Positions 49,109 to 58,425 of a stretch of DNA of 64,000 bases are shown here, piece after piece. Source of the DNA: an uncultured Clostridia bacterium (GTDB lineage: Bacteria; Bacillota; Clostridia; TANB77; CAG-508); the NCBI GenBank assembly GCA_934149165.1, contig CAKPDY010000003.1:1-64000 (forward strand), in the 5' to 3' direction. A model generated the notes under the pieces. The model was not told where the DNA came from. It was given only the letters and a program-made list of their open reading frames with translations, and did no database searches. Both the position numbers and the translations under genes were made by a program. Numbering within the stretch: the stretch's first letter is position 1; every line of letters starts with the position of its first letter.

Positions 49109-49191
49109 ATGTGGTTTCCTCCTTGATTAGTTTTTCTATTTGCATTTTTTCAAATTATAACAATAATTTTAATTTTATTTATAACTTATGT

Positions 49192-50250
49192 TTATCTCTC
49201 CTCTTCCTTAGATGTTTTTGCATTGTCAAAATAATACATAAGCATCATTTTTTTGACTTCCTCTAATTGTTCTAATTGCAAATTTGATGCATTTCTATTA
49301 CACATCTGTTGTTTTATATAATTATAATCTTTGAATCCATTATCTATTTGAGTATTAATATACTCAATATTAGATTTATACTGTAATTCTTTAAATGTAT
49401 GTATTTTGTCTTTTGTGTAAATTTTATACGGTATATAATTTTCAGTCTTAGTACCCCTTCTATAGATTTCTAGTTGATCCTGATTAATATTTTCCATAAC
49501 ATTTTTTAGTCCTGCATATGAATCATTATGTCTTCCTATATCGGTCAATTTTGCTTCACCTTTCATTGTAGGGTTATTAATATCATTTTCATACCTTTTA
49601 TGAATATCTATTGCACTTACTAAATTTCCAACTGCAAGTGCATGATATTTTATATTGTATCCATAATCATTTAACATATCAATATCAACACCTGTAAGAC
49701 CTTTTGAAACAGAAGGTGCACATTCAATAAGAATGTCATATCCTTTTTTTATTGCATATGTATTTATATCATTAGCATGATCATATGAATCTATTCCTGT
49801 TAAAGCTCCAAAATTTTCAGCATCTTCTTTAAGAATTTTATCCACATCATTTCTAAATTTTTTGAATTTATCTGAATTTATTATAACAGAAGACGGATTT
49901 TCCCTTATTATAAGTTCTCTTAATTTGCTTTTTCCTGCTCCCGTTTGTGCTAATAAAATATTAGCTTTTGGATTATTTGAAACTTTTTTGTTATTAAATA
50001 CATATCTTACTATTTTTAAAAAAGATATAAAATATTCTTTGTCTGATAATCTATATTTAATCATCTTGTTACCTAATTCATAGCTAATATTATTTGATAT
50101 TTCCGGATTTACTCTTCTTGAAGTATATTTAAATAAATTTTCTGGTGGTTCTGGTAAATCATTTACAAAATAACTACTTAGTTCATCTAAAACCTCCTCT
50201 AATATTGTTTCATCCAAGTTTCTTCTTATACTATCATGTCCCATTCTCAT
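49192..50250 (-). CDS. Zeta toxin family kinase
   Basis: 352 residues. The P-loop is in NILLAQTGAGKSKLRELI, followed by SVIINSDKFKKFR, a nucleotide-sugar site pattern of zeta toxins (UDP-GlcNAc kinases that block cell-wall synthesis). The N-terminal 90 residues are an extra helical domain. The ATG overlaps the stop of the upstream 69-residue gene (ATGA), the arrangement of an antitoxin-toxin pair. Toxicity is inferred; housekeeping neighbours suggest a domesticated unit. Confidence 0.82.
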   Translation of the reverse strand: MRMGHDSIRRNLDETILEEVLDELSSYFVNDLPEPPENLFKYTSRRVNPEISNNISYELGNKMIKYRLSDKEYFISFLKIVRYVFNNKKVSNNPKANILLAQTGAGKSKLRELIIRENPSSVIINSDKFKKFRNDVDKILKEDAENFGALTGIDSYDHANDINTYAIKKGYDILIECAPSVSKGLTGVDIDMLNDYGYNIKYHALAVGNLVSAIDIHKRYENDINNPTMKGEAKLTDIGRHNDSYAGLKNVMENINQDQLEIYRRGTKTENYIPYKIYTKDKIHTFKELQYKSNIEYINTQIDNGFKDYNYIKQQMCNRNASNLQLEQLEEVKKMMLMYYFDNAKTSKEEER

Positions 50251-50456
50251 TTCAATCCTCTCTTATTTTTGTTAATTATTTTTAATATAATTTCCTCATT
50301 ATTCATATATATTTCATTTTGTATTTTTTCTAATAATTGCAACTTTTCCTTATATTTCTGTATTTTATTATTACTTTTGCAAACAGCATATTTATTAGTT
50401 ACTTCCGCAATCATACTTGTTACAATATCTAAAGCTATTTCACTATTTTCTTCCAT
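50247..50456 (-). CDS. Candidate antitoxin to the zeta-like kinase
   Basis: 69 residues, helical, acidic at the start (MEENSEIALDIVTSMIAEV) and basic at the end (KIINKNKRGLK), with a coiled-coil middle (KIQKYKEKLQLLEKIQNEI). Overlaps the kinase start by 4 bases and has a good AGGAGG-like site. Epsilon-type antitoxins are of similar size, but sequence similarity cannot be judged here. Confidence 0.65.
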   Translation of the reverse strand: MEENSEIALDIVTSMIAEVTNKYAVCKSNNKIQKYKEKLQLLEKIQNEIYMNNEEIILKIINKNKRGLK

Positions 50457-50471
50457 ACATCTTCCTCCAAA

Positions 50472-51275
50472 TTATATTATTTCAAATTTTTCCAAGTCAT
50501 ATGGTGCATAAACATTTCCTTTAAAATACTTTTTAGCATCTTGTATAAATAATTTTTTTCTATTTTCTAAATCCTTATCTGTCGAATGGGACAAAATTAT
50601 ATTTTTGATATTCAATCTTTCAGCCATCATTGATACATATTTTACTGTACTATGATGATGTCTTTCCATAGGATTATATTCTTCTGCTTCTTCTCCAGCC
50701 ATATATGCATCTGAAAAAATCCATTCACAATTTTTCAAATACTTTTCTGTTTTTGGATTACAAACTTCATCACCCAAAAAGACAAATTCCTTTTTTGGTA
50801 AATACTCCATTATAAAACCAAATTGTTTAACCTTCACTGCATTTAAATCAATAAAAGTTATTTCATGATTTAGAATTTTCGCCCTATCACCATCTTTAAC
50901 TGTTACTAATTTAATCATAGTTCCAACGTATTTCAATAATCCCTGTGGTATTAATGTATTAGACATTATTTTTACAGCATTAATTACAAGATCATTTCCA
51001 TATATGTATAATGGTATTTCATATCCTCTATTATAATATCTTACATATTCACGTATTATCCATATAATACCAACTATATGATCTATATGTGTATGTGATA
51101 TAAAAATATTTTTTACTTTCTTCATTTCTATCCCAGTTGCTTTTAAATTATTAATTATACCATTTCCACCTCCAGTATCCACTAAAAAATATTCATCATT
51201 TTCTTTTAAAGCAAAACATGTGTTATAACACTCTGTTACTGAACCATGTCCTGTCCCCAACATTATTATTTCCAT
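50472..51275 (-). CDS. Metallo-beta-lactamase fold hydrolase (RNase Z-like)
   Basis: 267 residues. GTGHGSVTECYNTCF start, VDTGGGNGIINNL, and metal site SHTHIDHIVGI; later FLGDEVCNP, ERHHHSTVKY and LSHSTD. The pattern fits the tRNase Z/phosphodiesterase branch, but a tRNA-binding arm is not evident. Substrate unknown. Confidence 0.85.
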   Translation of the reverse strand: MEIIMLGTGHGSVTECYNTCFALKENDEYFLVDTGGGNGIINNLKATGIEMKKVKNIFISHTHIDHIVGIIWIIREYVRYYNRGYEIPLYIYGNDLVINAVKIMSNTLIPQGLLKYVGTMIKLVTVKDGDRAKILNHEITFIDLNAVKVKQFGFIMEYLPKKEFVFLGDEVCNPKTEKYLKNCEWIFSDAYMAGEEAEEYNPMERHHHSTVKYVSMMAERLNIKNIILSHSTDKDLENRKKLFIQDAKKYFKGNVYAPYDLEKFEII

Positions 51276-51376
51276 AAAATTTCATTCCTTTCTTGCCTTG
51301 CTAAAAAGTCTACATAGTTATAAAAGTATAATTATTTTTATACTGCATCTTTTTTATATTTGTTACATTTTTAAAA

Positions 51377-51598
51377 TTATTCCTCTATATTCTCTAATAA
51401 TTCTTTCAATTTTCCAATTTCATCTTTTGATAATGTAATACCCTTTCCTATTTTTTCATGATTTTCTGACCATGTTCTTAAATCATATTTTGGTTCTCTA
51501 TCATTCCAACTTACTAGATTTAATTCAGTTTTCCAACCTTTAGATGTTTCTGACAGTACTCCTATTTCTTTTACAATTTCAAATTTAATTTCACTCAT
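51377..51598 (-). CDS. YdbC/PC4-like nucleic-acid-binding protein
   Basis: 73 residues: EIVKEIGVLSETSKGWKTEL, LVSWNDREPKYDLRTWSENH, KIGKGITLSKDEIGKLKELL. This is the YdbC family, with a fold like the eukaryotic coactivator PC4 and affinity for single-stranded DNA. Start behind AGGAGGG. Confidence 0.9.
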   Translation of the reverse strand: MSEIKFEIVKEIGVLSETSKGWKTELNLVSWNDREPKYDLRTWSENHEKIGKGITLSKDEIGKLKELLENIEE

Positions 51599-51696
51599 TT
51601 TTTCCCTCCTCTAGTATTATTATTGAACTGATTTTATAATTTTTAATCCAATTGGTCAATAGTTTAGAGCCTTTTTGTTTAATAATTTGTTAATAA

Positions 51697-51753
51697 TCAA
51701 CGGGGGCGTATAATTTGGGTTGCTTAGGCAACCCAAATTATACGCCCCTGTTG
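51697..51753. repeat. Perfect 21-bp inverted repeat, GC-rich
   Basis: Arms GGGGCGTATAATTTGGGTTGC (51703-51723) with a 4-base TTAG loop and the exact complement (to 51748); pairing continues outward as CAAC/GTTG with one mismatch. There is no U-tract, so it is more like a repeat element than a simple terminator. Confidence 0.85.
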
Positions 51754-51779
51754 GTTCCATTTCCATTACAAGTTAGTTA

Positions 51780-52838
51780 TTAAATTTTACTCTTAAAACT
51801 TAAATCACCAAATTTTTCAGTAGTAATATACCCTGGAACTGAATTAATAACATCTGGAATTCTATTAACAATAGTTGCACATGTTAATTCTACTGTTGAA
51901 GGTTTTGCAACTACAATAGTAGTTGTAGGTTCTCCCTCTATTGTCCATTCATTTTTATCATAATCTTCTTTTGAATAAACTTTTCCTATACACTCACTCT
52001 CAATAACAACTCCTTCTTTAGTTTGTGTTGTTACAACCGCACTCATTCCTGTTGCATCACCTGATTTCACAGTCATATTTAGTGTACTTGAAAAAATATC
52101 CTCTTTATATGTTTGTGGCACACACTTTTGAGTTTGTGAAACTGGGGTAAGTCCTAATTTTGAACATAACCATCCATTTACATTCCACATATATGATGGT
52201 AAAAACTCACCTTTATTTATTAATTCTTGTCTTGCCTGCTCGCTTATATTATCTGCTGATGCTATTTTTTCTTCAAATGTTTTTAAATCTAAACCTGCAC
52301 CATGTGCTTGTGCTAATGCTATTCCATATTCTTCAACATTATAACTTGAACTTCCTTTTATTTTCTTAATTGTTTGTGTTGAACCTGCTATTGAAGAAAT
52401 TAATTGTCCCCAATATATATCTTGATAACCGCTTCCTGATATAGTACAATTATTTTCTTTTGCTAATTTATCTATTTTGTTTGTTAATTCTGGATTAGAA
52501 TTAATAGGATAAAAAGCTTCTTCACATGTAGTAATAGCATTTATTCCCAATTTAGCACATAACATTAATGGTTCTTCTAAATCTGAAAATAAGCTCATTG
52601 TTGTTACAATACATATATCTGGTTTAGTTTGTTTTAACATTTCTTCTGCATTTTCTGCTGATACAACTGTTACATTTTTATTTTCTGTTCCTATTATTTC
52701 TCCTATATCTTTTCCTATTACATTTGGATTAACATCTACTGCACCTACTATTTCTCCTCCCTTTTCTAGTACATACCTCATTGTATATACTGACATTTTT
52801 CCAACTCCATATTGGACAACTTTAGTTTTTCTTTCCAT
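51780..52838 (-). CDS. NAD(P)-dependent 2,4-diaminopentanoate dehydrogenase-like enzyme
   Basis: 352 residues: Rossmann start VVQYGVGKMSVYTMRYVLEKG, then IVGAVDVNPNVIGKDIGEI, and ISGSGYQDIYWGQLISSIAG. This is the pattern of the DAPB-like oxidoreductase family that includes 2,4-diaminopentanoate dehydrogenase of ornithine fermentation. The other genes of that pathway are not in this window, so the substrate is uncertain. Start behind AAGGAAGG. Confidence 0.8.
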   Translation of the reverse strand: MERKTKVVQYGVGKMSVYTMRYVLEKGGEIVGAVDVNPNVIGKDIGEIIGTENKNVTVVSAENAEEMLKQTKPDICIVTTMSLFSDLEEPLMLCAKLGINAITTCEEAFYPINSNPELTNKIDKLAKENNCTISGSGYQDIYWGQLISSIAGSTQTIKKIKGSSSYNVEEYGIALAQAHGAGLDLKTFEEKIASADNISEQARQELINKGEFLPSYMWNVNGWLCSKLGLTPVSQTQKCVPQTYKEDIFSSTLNMTVKSGDATGMSAVVTTQTKEGVVIESECIGKVYSKEDYDKNEWTIEGEPTTTIVVAKPSTVELTCATIVNRIPDVINSVPGYITTEKFGDLSFKSKI

Positions 52839-52977
52839 ATAAAAACCTTCCTTTCTTTTGTTTAATATAACCTTTTTTATAAAAAAAATTCATATTAGTT
52901 ACTTTCCTATAGCAAAGTTATATTTTATATCATATATTATAATATTATTGTTAATGTCTTTACAACATTTTTCTTAC

Positions 52978-54522
52978 TTAATATCCCTTATGAAAATGAT
53001 CAATAGCCATTTGTATAAAAAGCCACACTGTAAATATAACAGCAAGTAACAAATAAATGTATTTTAAAACAGTATTACTAACAAAACTTGCTCCTAATAT
53101 AAAAGCAGCATCTAAAAATCCAATTATAAGTTGATGTAACATTTTTTCCAATTTATCAACTTGTCTTTGTGAATTTGCCATTTCTATATCGAATTTAATT
53201 TCTCCGCGATTTACATCTTTCACAAAATTTAATAATTCATTTGGAAGTTCTGTAATACTATTAGCTCCTGTTACAATATTTTTTCCTGTATTTATTAACA
53301 TTTCTTTGGAAAATACATTTCTTAATGTATCTTCTTTAATTTTATTTTTCAAAACCATCATTAAATTTATTTCAGGATAAATATCTTGTAATGTCCCTTC
53401 AATTACGCAAATTCCTCGCATTAACAATGTAATATTATTATCTAATTTTAAATTATTTTTTCTTAAAATATTAGTTACACTATTTGTAAAACTTATTATA
53501 TCAATATTTTCAATATCCTCACTAGCATTTTTATTTAGAACCTGTTGAATTTCCGCTCTAAGTTGTGTATGATTAATAGTAGATTTTGTTGTTGACATAC
53601 TAAGTAATATATGTTCCAACTCTGTAATATCATTTCTAACAATTGCTTTCATTGCATCATTTAACAATTTCCTGCTTCTTGAGCTTATTCTTCCCATCAT
53701 TCCTAAATCCAAATATACTATTTTACCATTGTAAATATAAATATTATCTTGATGTGGATCTGCATGGAAAAAGCCATCATCTAGTGCTTGTTTTATGTAA
53801 TTATTTGCAAGCTTTAATCCAATTTCTTCAAGATTATATCCATTATCCATTAAAGTTTGCTTATTATCTAAACTTACCCCTTCAATATTTTGCATTACCA
53901 ATACTTTTTTAGTAACATAATTTTTATATACTTTTGGAACATCAACATATGAAATATCAATATTATTTTCTTTAAATTCTTCAAGATGTTTTGCTTCAAT
54001 TTCAAAATTCATTTCTTCTTTTGCTACGTTATAAATTTCGTCAATCATTGTAGATACATCCATTACCTTAACTATTAAATTTAAGTGTAATAAATTTATA
54101 GCTTTTTTTAGTAGTTTAACATCCATAGTCATTGTTTCATAAATATTCCTTCTTTGAACTTTAATTGCAACATCTTCACCTGTTACTAATTTTGCTTTAT
54201 GTACTTGTGCCATTGATGCAGAACCTATACTTTTAGGTGATATTTCTTTAAATATTTCATCAATATTTCCTAATTCCTCTTTCAATATTTCAATAACTTC
54301 TTCAAAACTCATAGGTTCAACATTTGATCTTAGTTTAGCAAGTGCTTCACAATATTGTTGTGGCAAAATATCATATCTACTAGACATTATTTGTCCTATT
54401 TTTATAAATGTTGGTCCCAATTTTGATATAGTTTTACACACATTTTCTGGAGTTCTATTACTTATTAAATTACTTTCTTTTAAGATTTTTACAATTTCTT
54501 TAAATCTTGTTTTTTCATCCAT
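52978..54522 (-). CDS. UbiB/ABC1 family atypical kinase
   Basis: 514 residues from the ATG at 54522 (AAGGA upstream). Signature KxGQ in PTFIKIGQIMSSR, then SASMAQVHKAKL, VAIKVQR, FHADPHQDNIYI and YLDLGMMGR. Two membrane helices at the C-terminus. UbiB proteins handle isoprenoid lipids; this anaerobe-type context without ubiquinone genes is common in Firmicutes. A phasin-like gene sits just upstream. Confidence 0.93.
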   Translation of the reverse strand: MDEKTRFKEIVKILKESNLISNRTPENVCKTISKLGPTFIKIGQIMSSRYDILPQQYCEALAKLRSNVEPMSFEEVIEILKEELGNIDEIFKEISPKSIGSASMAQVHKAKLVTGEDVAIKVQRRNIYETMTMDVKLLKKAINLLHLNLIVKVMDVSTMIDEIYNVAKEEMNFEIEAKHLEEFKENNIDISYVDVPKVYKNYVTKKVLVMQNIEGVSLDNKQTLMDNGYNLEEIGLKLANNYIKQALDDGFFHADPHQDNIYIYNGKIVYLDLGMMGRISSRSRKLLNDAMKAIVRNDITELEHILLSMSTTKSTINHTQLRAEIQQVLNKNASEDIENIDIISFTNSVTNILRKNNLKLDNNITLLMRGICVIEGTLQDIYPEINLMMVLKNKIKEDTLRNVFSKEMLINTGKNIVTGANSITELPNELLNFVKDVNRGEIKFDIEMANSQRQVDKLEKMLHQLIIGFLDAAFILGASFVSNTVLKYIYLLLAVIFTVWLFIQMAIDHFHKGY

Positions 54523-54560
54523 TGTATTTTTCCTTTTCTTTTTCATTTTTTATAAAAAGT

Positions 54561-54923
54561 TTATTCTTCTGTCTTCTCTTCTGTCTTCTCTTCACTCTTT
54601 TCTTCACTTTTCTCTTCACTTTTTAAAAGCTCTAAAATTTCATTTTTTTCTTCATTAGTTAAATTATTTATTACATCAACAATATTTTCTTTACTTATAT
54701 TATCTTTATCAATTTTTGTATATTGAATATTAGTATTTTCTTTAATTTCATCTTTTATTTTTTCTTTTATATCTCTTTTTAATTCTTCATTTTTTATAGT
54801 GCCTTCTTTATAAATAGATTCACCCTTTTCTAAAAGTTCTTTTTTTAACTCTATAGCTTTTTCCCCTGTAAGTGAAATAGCTCCCAAACCCATTAATATT
54901 ACTTCTTTTAAACTATCTTTCAT
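54561..54923 (-). CDS. Phasin-like coiled-coil protein next to ubiB
   Basis: 120 residues from the ATG at 54923 (AAAGGTGTG upstream). One hydrophobic start (DSLKEVILMGLGAISLTGEKA) followed by Lys/Glu coiled coil, ending in SEEKSEEKTEEKTEE-like repeats. Small proteins of this kind precede UbiB kinases in many Firmicutes. Function unknown. Confidence 0.75.
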   Translation of the reverse strand: MKDSLKEVILMGLGAISLTGEKAIELKKELLEKGESIYKEGTIKNEELKRDIKEKIKDEIKENTNIQYTKIDKDNISKENIVDVINNLTNEEKNEILELLKSEEKSEEKSEEKTEEKTEE

Positions 54924-55017
54924 GTAATTCACACCTTTCTTTTATATTATTTTTTATGTTTTTATTATAACACTAATCTAATAATTGTAAACTAAATTTT
55001 TGAAGAATTTTTTATGA

Positions 55018-55110
55018 AAGAAAAAGGGACATTTTAGTTTTCCTGTTCATAGATACAAAATTTAATTATCTATGAATTAGTAAAACTAAAATGTCCCTTT
55101 TTTCCTTTTT
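55018..55110. repeat. Long inverted repeat, GGGACATTTTAGTTTT arms
   Basis: Arms AAAGGGACATTTTAGTTTT and AAAACTAAAATGTCCCTTT, with inner pairing TTCATAGAT / ATCTATGAA. Located between the phasin-like gene and hsp20. A complete member of the repeat family. Confidence 0.85.
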
Positions 55111-55127
55111 TTTCTATTTTCTATTTT

Positions 55128-55565
55128 CTATTCCTCACTTATATCAATATACTTCTTATCTTCCAATTTTTTAACTTCTTTCTTTGGAACTGTAATACAT
55201 AAAGTACCATTTTTGAATGAAGCTTTTATGTCTTCTTCTGTAATATTATCACCTACATAATAGCTTCTTGAGCATTCTCCCAAATATCTTTCTTTATGAA
55301 TATAATTTGATTTTTTATCTGATTCATCTGTTGTTTTTTCTGTTTTAGCACTTACTGTAATATAACCGTTGTTTAATTCTATTTTTATATCTTCTTTTTT
55401 ATATCCTGGAACATCTATTTCTAATGTATATTCATTTTCATCTTCTTTAAGATCGGTTTTCATTATTTCTGGATAATGTCTTCCTTTCCTGTTATTATCA
55501 AATAACATATCATCAAATAAATTGTCTAGTACATCAAAACTATTTTTTCTTGGTATCATCATCAT
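55128..55565 (-). CDS. Hsp20 small heat-shock protein
   Basis: 145 residues with the alpha-crystallin domain: MKTDLKEDENEYTLEIDVPG, KIELNNGYITVSAKT, ASFKNGTLCITVPK, and short termini. ATP-independent holdase that feeds DnaK/ClpB. A CIRCE element and sigma-A promoter lie upstream, so it shares HrcA control with clpB. Confidence 0.95.
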   Translation of the reverse strand: MMMIPRKNSFDVLDNLFDDMLFDNNRKGRHYPEIMKTDLKEDENEYTLEIDVPGYKKEDIKIELNNGYITVSAKTEKTTDESDKKSNYIHKERYLGECSRSYYVGDNITEEDIKASFKNGTLCITVPKKEVKKLEDKKYIDISEE

Positions 55566-55664
55566 AATTAATTCCTCCTATCAAAATTATATGTGTTGAC
55601 ACCTTATCAAGGTAGCACATATTTAATATTATTTTAAAAAAGTACTTTTTTTATTCATAACTAG

Positions 55665-55693
55665 ATTATAGTTCTACTTTTTAGCAATGTCAA
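55665..55693 (-). promoter_or_regulatory. Sigma-A promoter of hsp20
   Basis: On the minus strand TTGACA (55693-55688), 17-base spacer, TATAAT (55670-55665), consensus in both boxes. Confidence 0.9.
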
Positions 55694-55707
55694 GTGTTGA
55701 GTGCTAA
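55681..55707. promoter_or_regulatory. CIRCE operator upstream of hsp20
   Basis: 27 bases in 9-9-9 layout: TTAGCAATG, nine bases, GAGTGCTAA (perfect half). As at clpB, it overlaps the -35 box on the minus strand. Confidence 0.87.
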
Positions 55708-55758
55708 ATTCACATAAAATTCACAATAGTGATACATTGTTTTCACATTTTTTAATTC

Positions 55759-58011
55759 CTACTTTAATCTCAAACTATTTAAAACCACACTAATACTGCT
55801 AAAAGTCATAGCTGCACTAGCCATCATTGGATTGATTTGAATACTGAATAATCCTGTTGCAATTGGTATCATCAAACAATTGTAAAACAATGCCCAAAAT
55901 AAGTTTTGTTTGACTATTCTCATTGTTCTTTTGCCAAGTTGAAACATGTCTGCAATTACAGATATATCATCATTTAATAAAATAATATCTGCAGAATCTT
56001 TACTAATATCTGTCCCATTTTTTACACTCAGTCCAATATATGCTTTTTTTAATGCTGGAGAATCATTTATTCCATCACCACACATTAAAACTTTTTTACC
56101 TTGATTATTAATTTTTTCAATATATTCCAACTTTTGCTCTGGGTTTACATTTGCTACTACATTTTCAACAGACAACTCTTTTGCAATTTTATTTGCAACT
56201 ACATTATTATCACCTGTTAATATTATTACTTCTTTACCTATCTTTTTTAAATTTTGTATAAGTACTTTTGACTCTCTTTTTATTGAATCCTTTACTCCAA
56301 CTATTCCTAATACTTTTGTATCATCAAACAAATATACTATACTTTCAAGGTTTTCCAAGTATCTTTCTTCTTCATCAATTAAATTATTGTAAGCATTTAT
56401 TTTTTCTACAAATTTTCTATTTCCAGCATAATATTTTTTACCATCTATTATTCCTGATACTCCATATCCTGCTGTTTCTTTAAATTCTGTTATTTGCAGT
56501 TTTTTATGAATTTTAGTTTTTTCGTTATATTGATTGTTTTCTACTTTTTCATTTGATTTTTCTATATATTCTAATTGATTATCTTTATCTTCGTTTATCA
56601 CATTACATTTATAATTTTGTATAGCTTTTGCAATTGGATGATTTGAATTTTTTTCTAAAACTTTCAAAATTTCTAAATCATTATCACTTATATTTCTGTC
56701 TTGAATAGTAAGATTGCCGTTTGTTAAAGTTCCTGTTTTATCAAAAATAATTGTATCAATATCATTTAATTTTTCTATTGTTTCTGATGATTTTGTTGCA
56801 ATTCCAATTTTTGATAAGTTTCCAATAGAAATAACCATACATACTGGAACTGCTAGTCCAAGTGAACAAGGACATGCAACAACTAATACTGATATAAACG
56901 CATTTACTGAGTTTGAAAACTGATGTGTAATTATCATATTAGCCACAAAAGAAATTATAGATATTACAAATATAATTAATGTAAATTTACTAGCAATTTT
57001 ATCTGCAATTCTTTCAACTTTTGCTTTTTTATTTGTAGCCTCAACAACCATTTTTACTATATTTGAAATACTTGACTCTTTTCCGACATGTTCAACTTTA
57101 TAATAAATTATACCATCATAATTCATACTCCCAGCAATAACTTTTGAATTTACTACTTTTTTTATTGGATTACTTTCACCTGTTATAATTGATTCATCAA
57201 CATTTGCTTCACCGTTCAAAACAATGCCATCTGCTGCAATTATTTCACCTGGCTTTAAAATTAACATATCTCCTATTTTTACTTCATCTATTGAAATATC
57301 TTTTTCTTCCTGATTTTCAGTAATAATAGTAGCCTTTTTAGGTGTGATATTAACCAAGTTTTTAATTGCATCAACTGCCTTTGATTTATTTTTTTTATCT
57401 ATATATCTACCTATTTTTATAAATAAGATTATCATACAAGATGCCTCAAAATAAACATTATGGATTGCTTCATGGTTTCCATTAATTATTTGAATAGTTG
57501 AATATATACTATATAAAAAATTTGCTATAACCCCAGTAGTTACAAGTGTATCCATATTAGGCATTTTATGAATCAGATTTTTTATACCATTTTGTATTAT
57601 ATCCTTTCCATAAAACAAAAAAATTACTGTTATTGCCAATGAAATTATAATAAAATTCATCGGATTTTCGTGTTTTGAAACTATTGCTGGAACATGAAGT
57701 CTTATCATTTCGCCCATTGATATATACATTAAAAATATTACTAGTATTGAAAAAATAGATATTTCAATAATTGGTCTTCTTGAATTAGATTCTTTCTCAT
57801 TCTCACCTTTTGAAATAAATCCAGCGTTTGCAATTAGTTTATCTAACTCTTTTTTCGTTAATCTTTTTTCATCATATTCAATTAGAACTGTTGCCATTAC
57901 AAGGTTTACATTTGCTTCGATAATACCATTTTGCTTTTTTAAATACTTTTCTAGACCATTTGAACACGCAGTGCATGTCATTCCTTCGATATTTAAAATT
58001 ATTTTTTTCAT
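55759..58011 (-). CDS. copA: Copper-exporting P1B-type ATPase
   Basis: 750 residues. One N-terminal heavy-metal domain (GMTCTACSNGLEKYL), then membrane segments with VVACPCSLGLAVP (CPC metal site), IIFDKTGTLTNGN (phosphorylation Asp), SNHPIAKAI, and CGDGINDSPALKKA. The sequence CPC and the neighbouring copper chaperone favour Cu(I) over other metals. No CsoR or CopY regulator in view. Confidence 0.95.
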   Translation of the reverse strand: MKKIILNIEGMTCTACSNGLEKYLKKQNGIIEANVNLVMATVLIEYDEKRLTKKELDKLIANAGFISKGENEKESNSRRPIIEISIFSILVIFLMYISMGEMIRLHVPAIVSKHENPMNFIIISLAITVIFLFYGKDIIQNGIKNLIHKMPNMDTLVTTGVIANFLYSIYSTIQIINGNHEAIHNVYFEASCMIILFIKIGRYIDKKNKSKAVDAIKNLVNITPKKATIITENQEEKDISIDEVKIGDMLILKPGEIIAADGIVLNGEANVDESIITGESNPIKKVVNSKVIAGSMNYDGIIYYKVEHVGKESSISNIVKMVVEATNKKAKVERIADKIASKFTLIIFVISIISFVANMIITHQFSNSVNAFISVLVVACPCSLGLAVPVCMVISIGNLSKIGIATKSSETIEKLNDIDTIIFDKTGTLTNGNLTIQDRNISDNDLEILKVLEKNSNHPIAKAIQNYKCNVINEDKDNQLEYIEKSNEKVENNQYNEKTKIHKKLQITEFKETAGYGVSGIIDGKKYYAGNRKFVEKINAYNNLIDEEERYLENLESIVYLFDDTKVLGIVGVKDSIKRESKVLIQNLKKIGKEVIILTGDNNVVANKIAKELSVENVVANVNPEQKLEYIEKINNQGKKVLMCGDGINDSPALKKAYIGLSVKNGTDISKDSADIILLNDDISVIADMFQLGKRTMRIVKQNLFWALFYNCLMIPIATGLFSIQINPMMASAAMTFSSISVVLNSLRLK

Positions 58012-58037
58012 TTATAATTTTCATTCCTTTCAAATAA

Positions 58038-58134
58038 GGAAATGGGGACGTTTTTCTTTTCCTTTTTAAATAACATAATTAATTATTTTAAATTATTGTT
58101 AACTAAAAAGGAAAAGAAAAACGTCCCCATTTCC
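58038..58134. repeat. Long inverted repeat, GGGGACGTTTTTCTTTTCC arms
   Basis: About 30-base arms, beginning GGAAATGGGGACGTTTTTC and ending GAAAAACGTCCCCATTTCC, around an AT-rich loop of about 37 bases. It separates copA from the copper chaperone gene. Confidence 0.9.
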
Positions 58135-58145
58135 TCCCCATTTCT

Positions 58146-58352
58146 TTACTCTATCACCTTAAATCCTAAATCTTTAATTTTTTCTATTATCTCACTTTTA
58201 TCAATATTTTTTACAAATTCCACAATTACTTTTTTCTCCACAAAAGATGCTTCCACATTTTTTACATTTTTCATTTGTAAAATAGCATTTTTTAATCTGT
58301 TTTCGCAACCTGTGCACACCATACCCTCAACTTTTAATTCTAATTTATTCAT
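58146..58352 (-). CDS. Heavy-metal-associated domain protein (copper chaperone)
   Basis: 68 residues, a single HMA domain with the CxxC site in VEGMVCTGCENRLKNAI. It probably delivers copper to CopA encoded next to it. Start behind AAAGGATAG. Confidence 0.92.
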   Translation of the reverse strand: MNKLELKVEGMVCTGCENRLKNAILQMKNVKNVEASFVEKKVIVEFVKNIDKSEIIEKIKDLGFKVIE

Positions 58353-58425
58353 AGATTATCACTATCCTTTCTTATCTTCACATATATAAAATTATTAACT
58401 TCCAAATTTTTTCTGCTATGATTAA

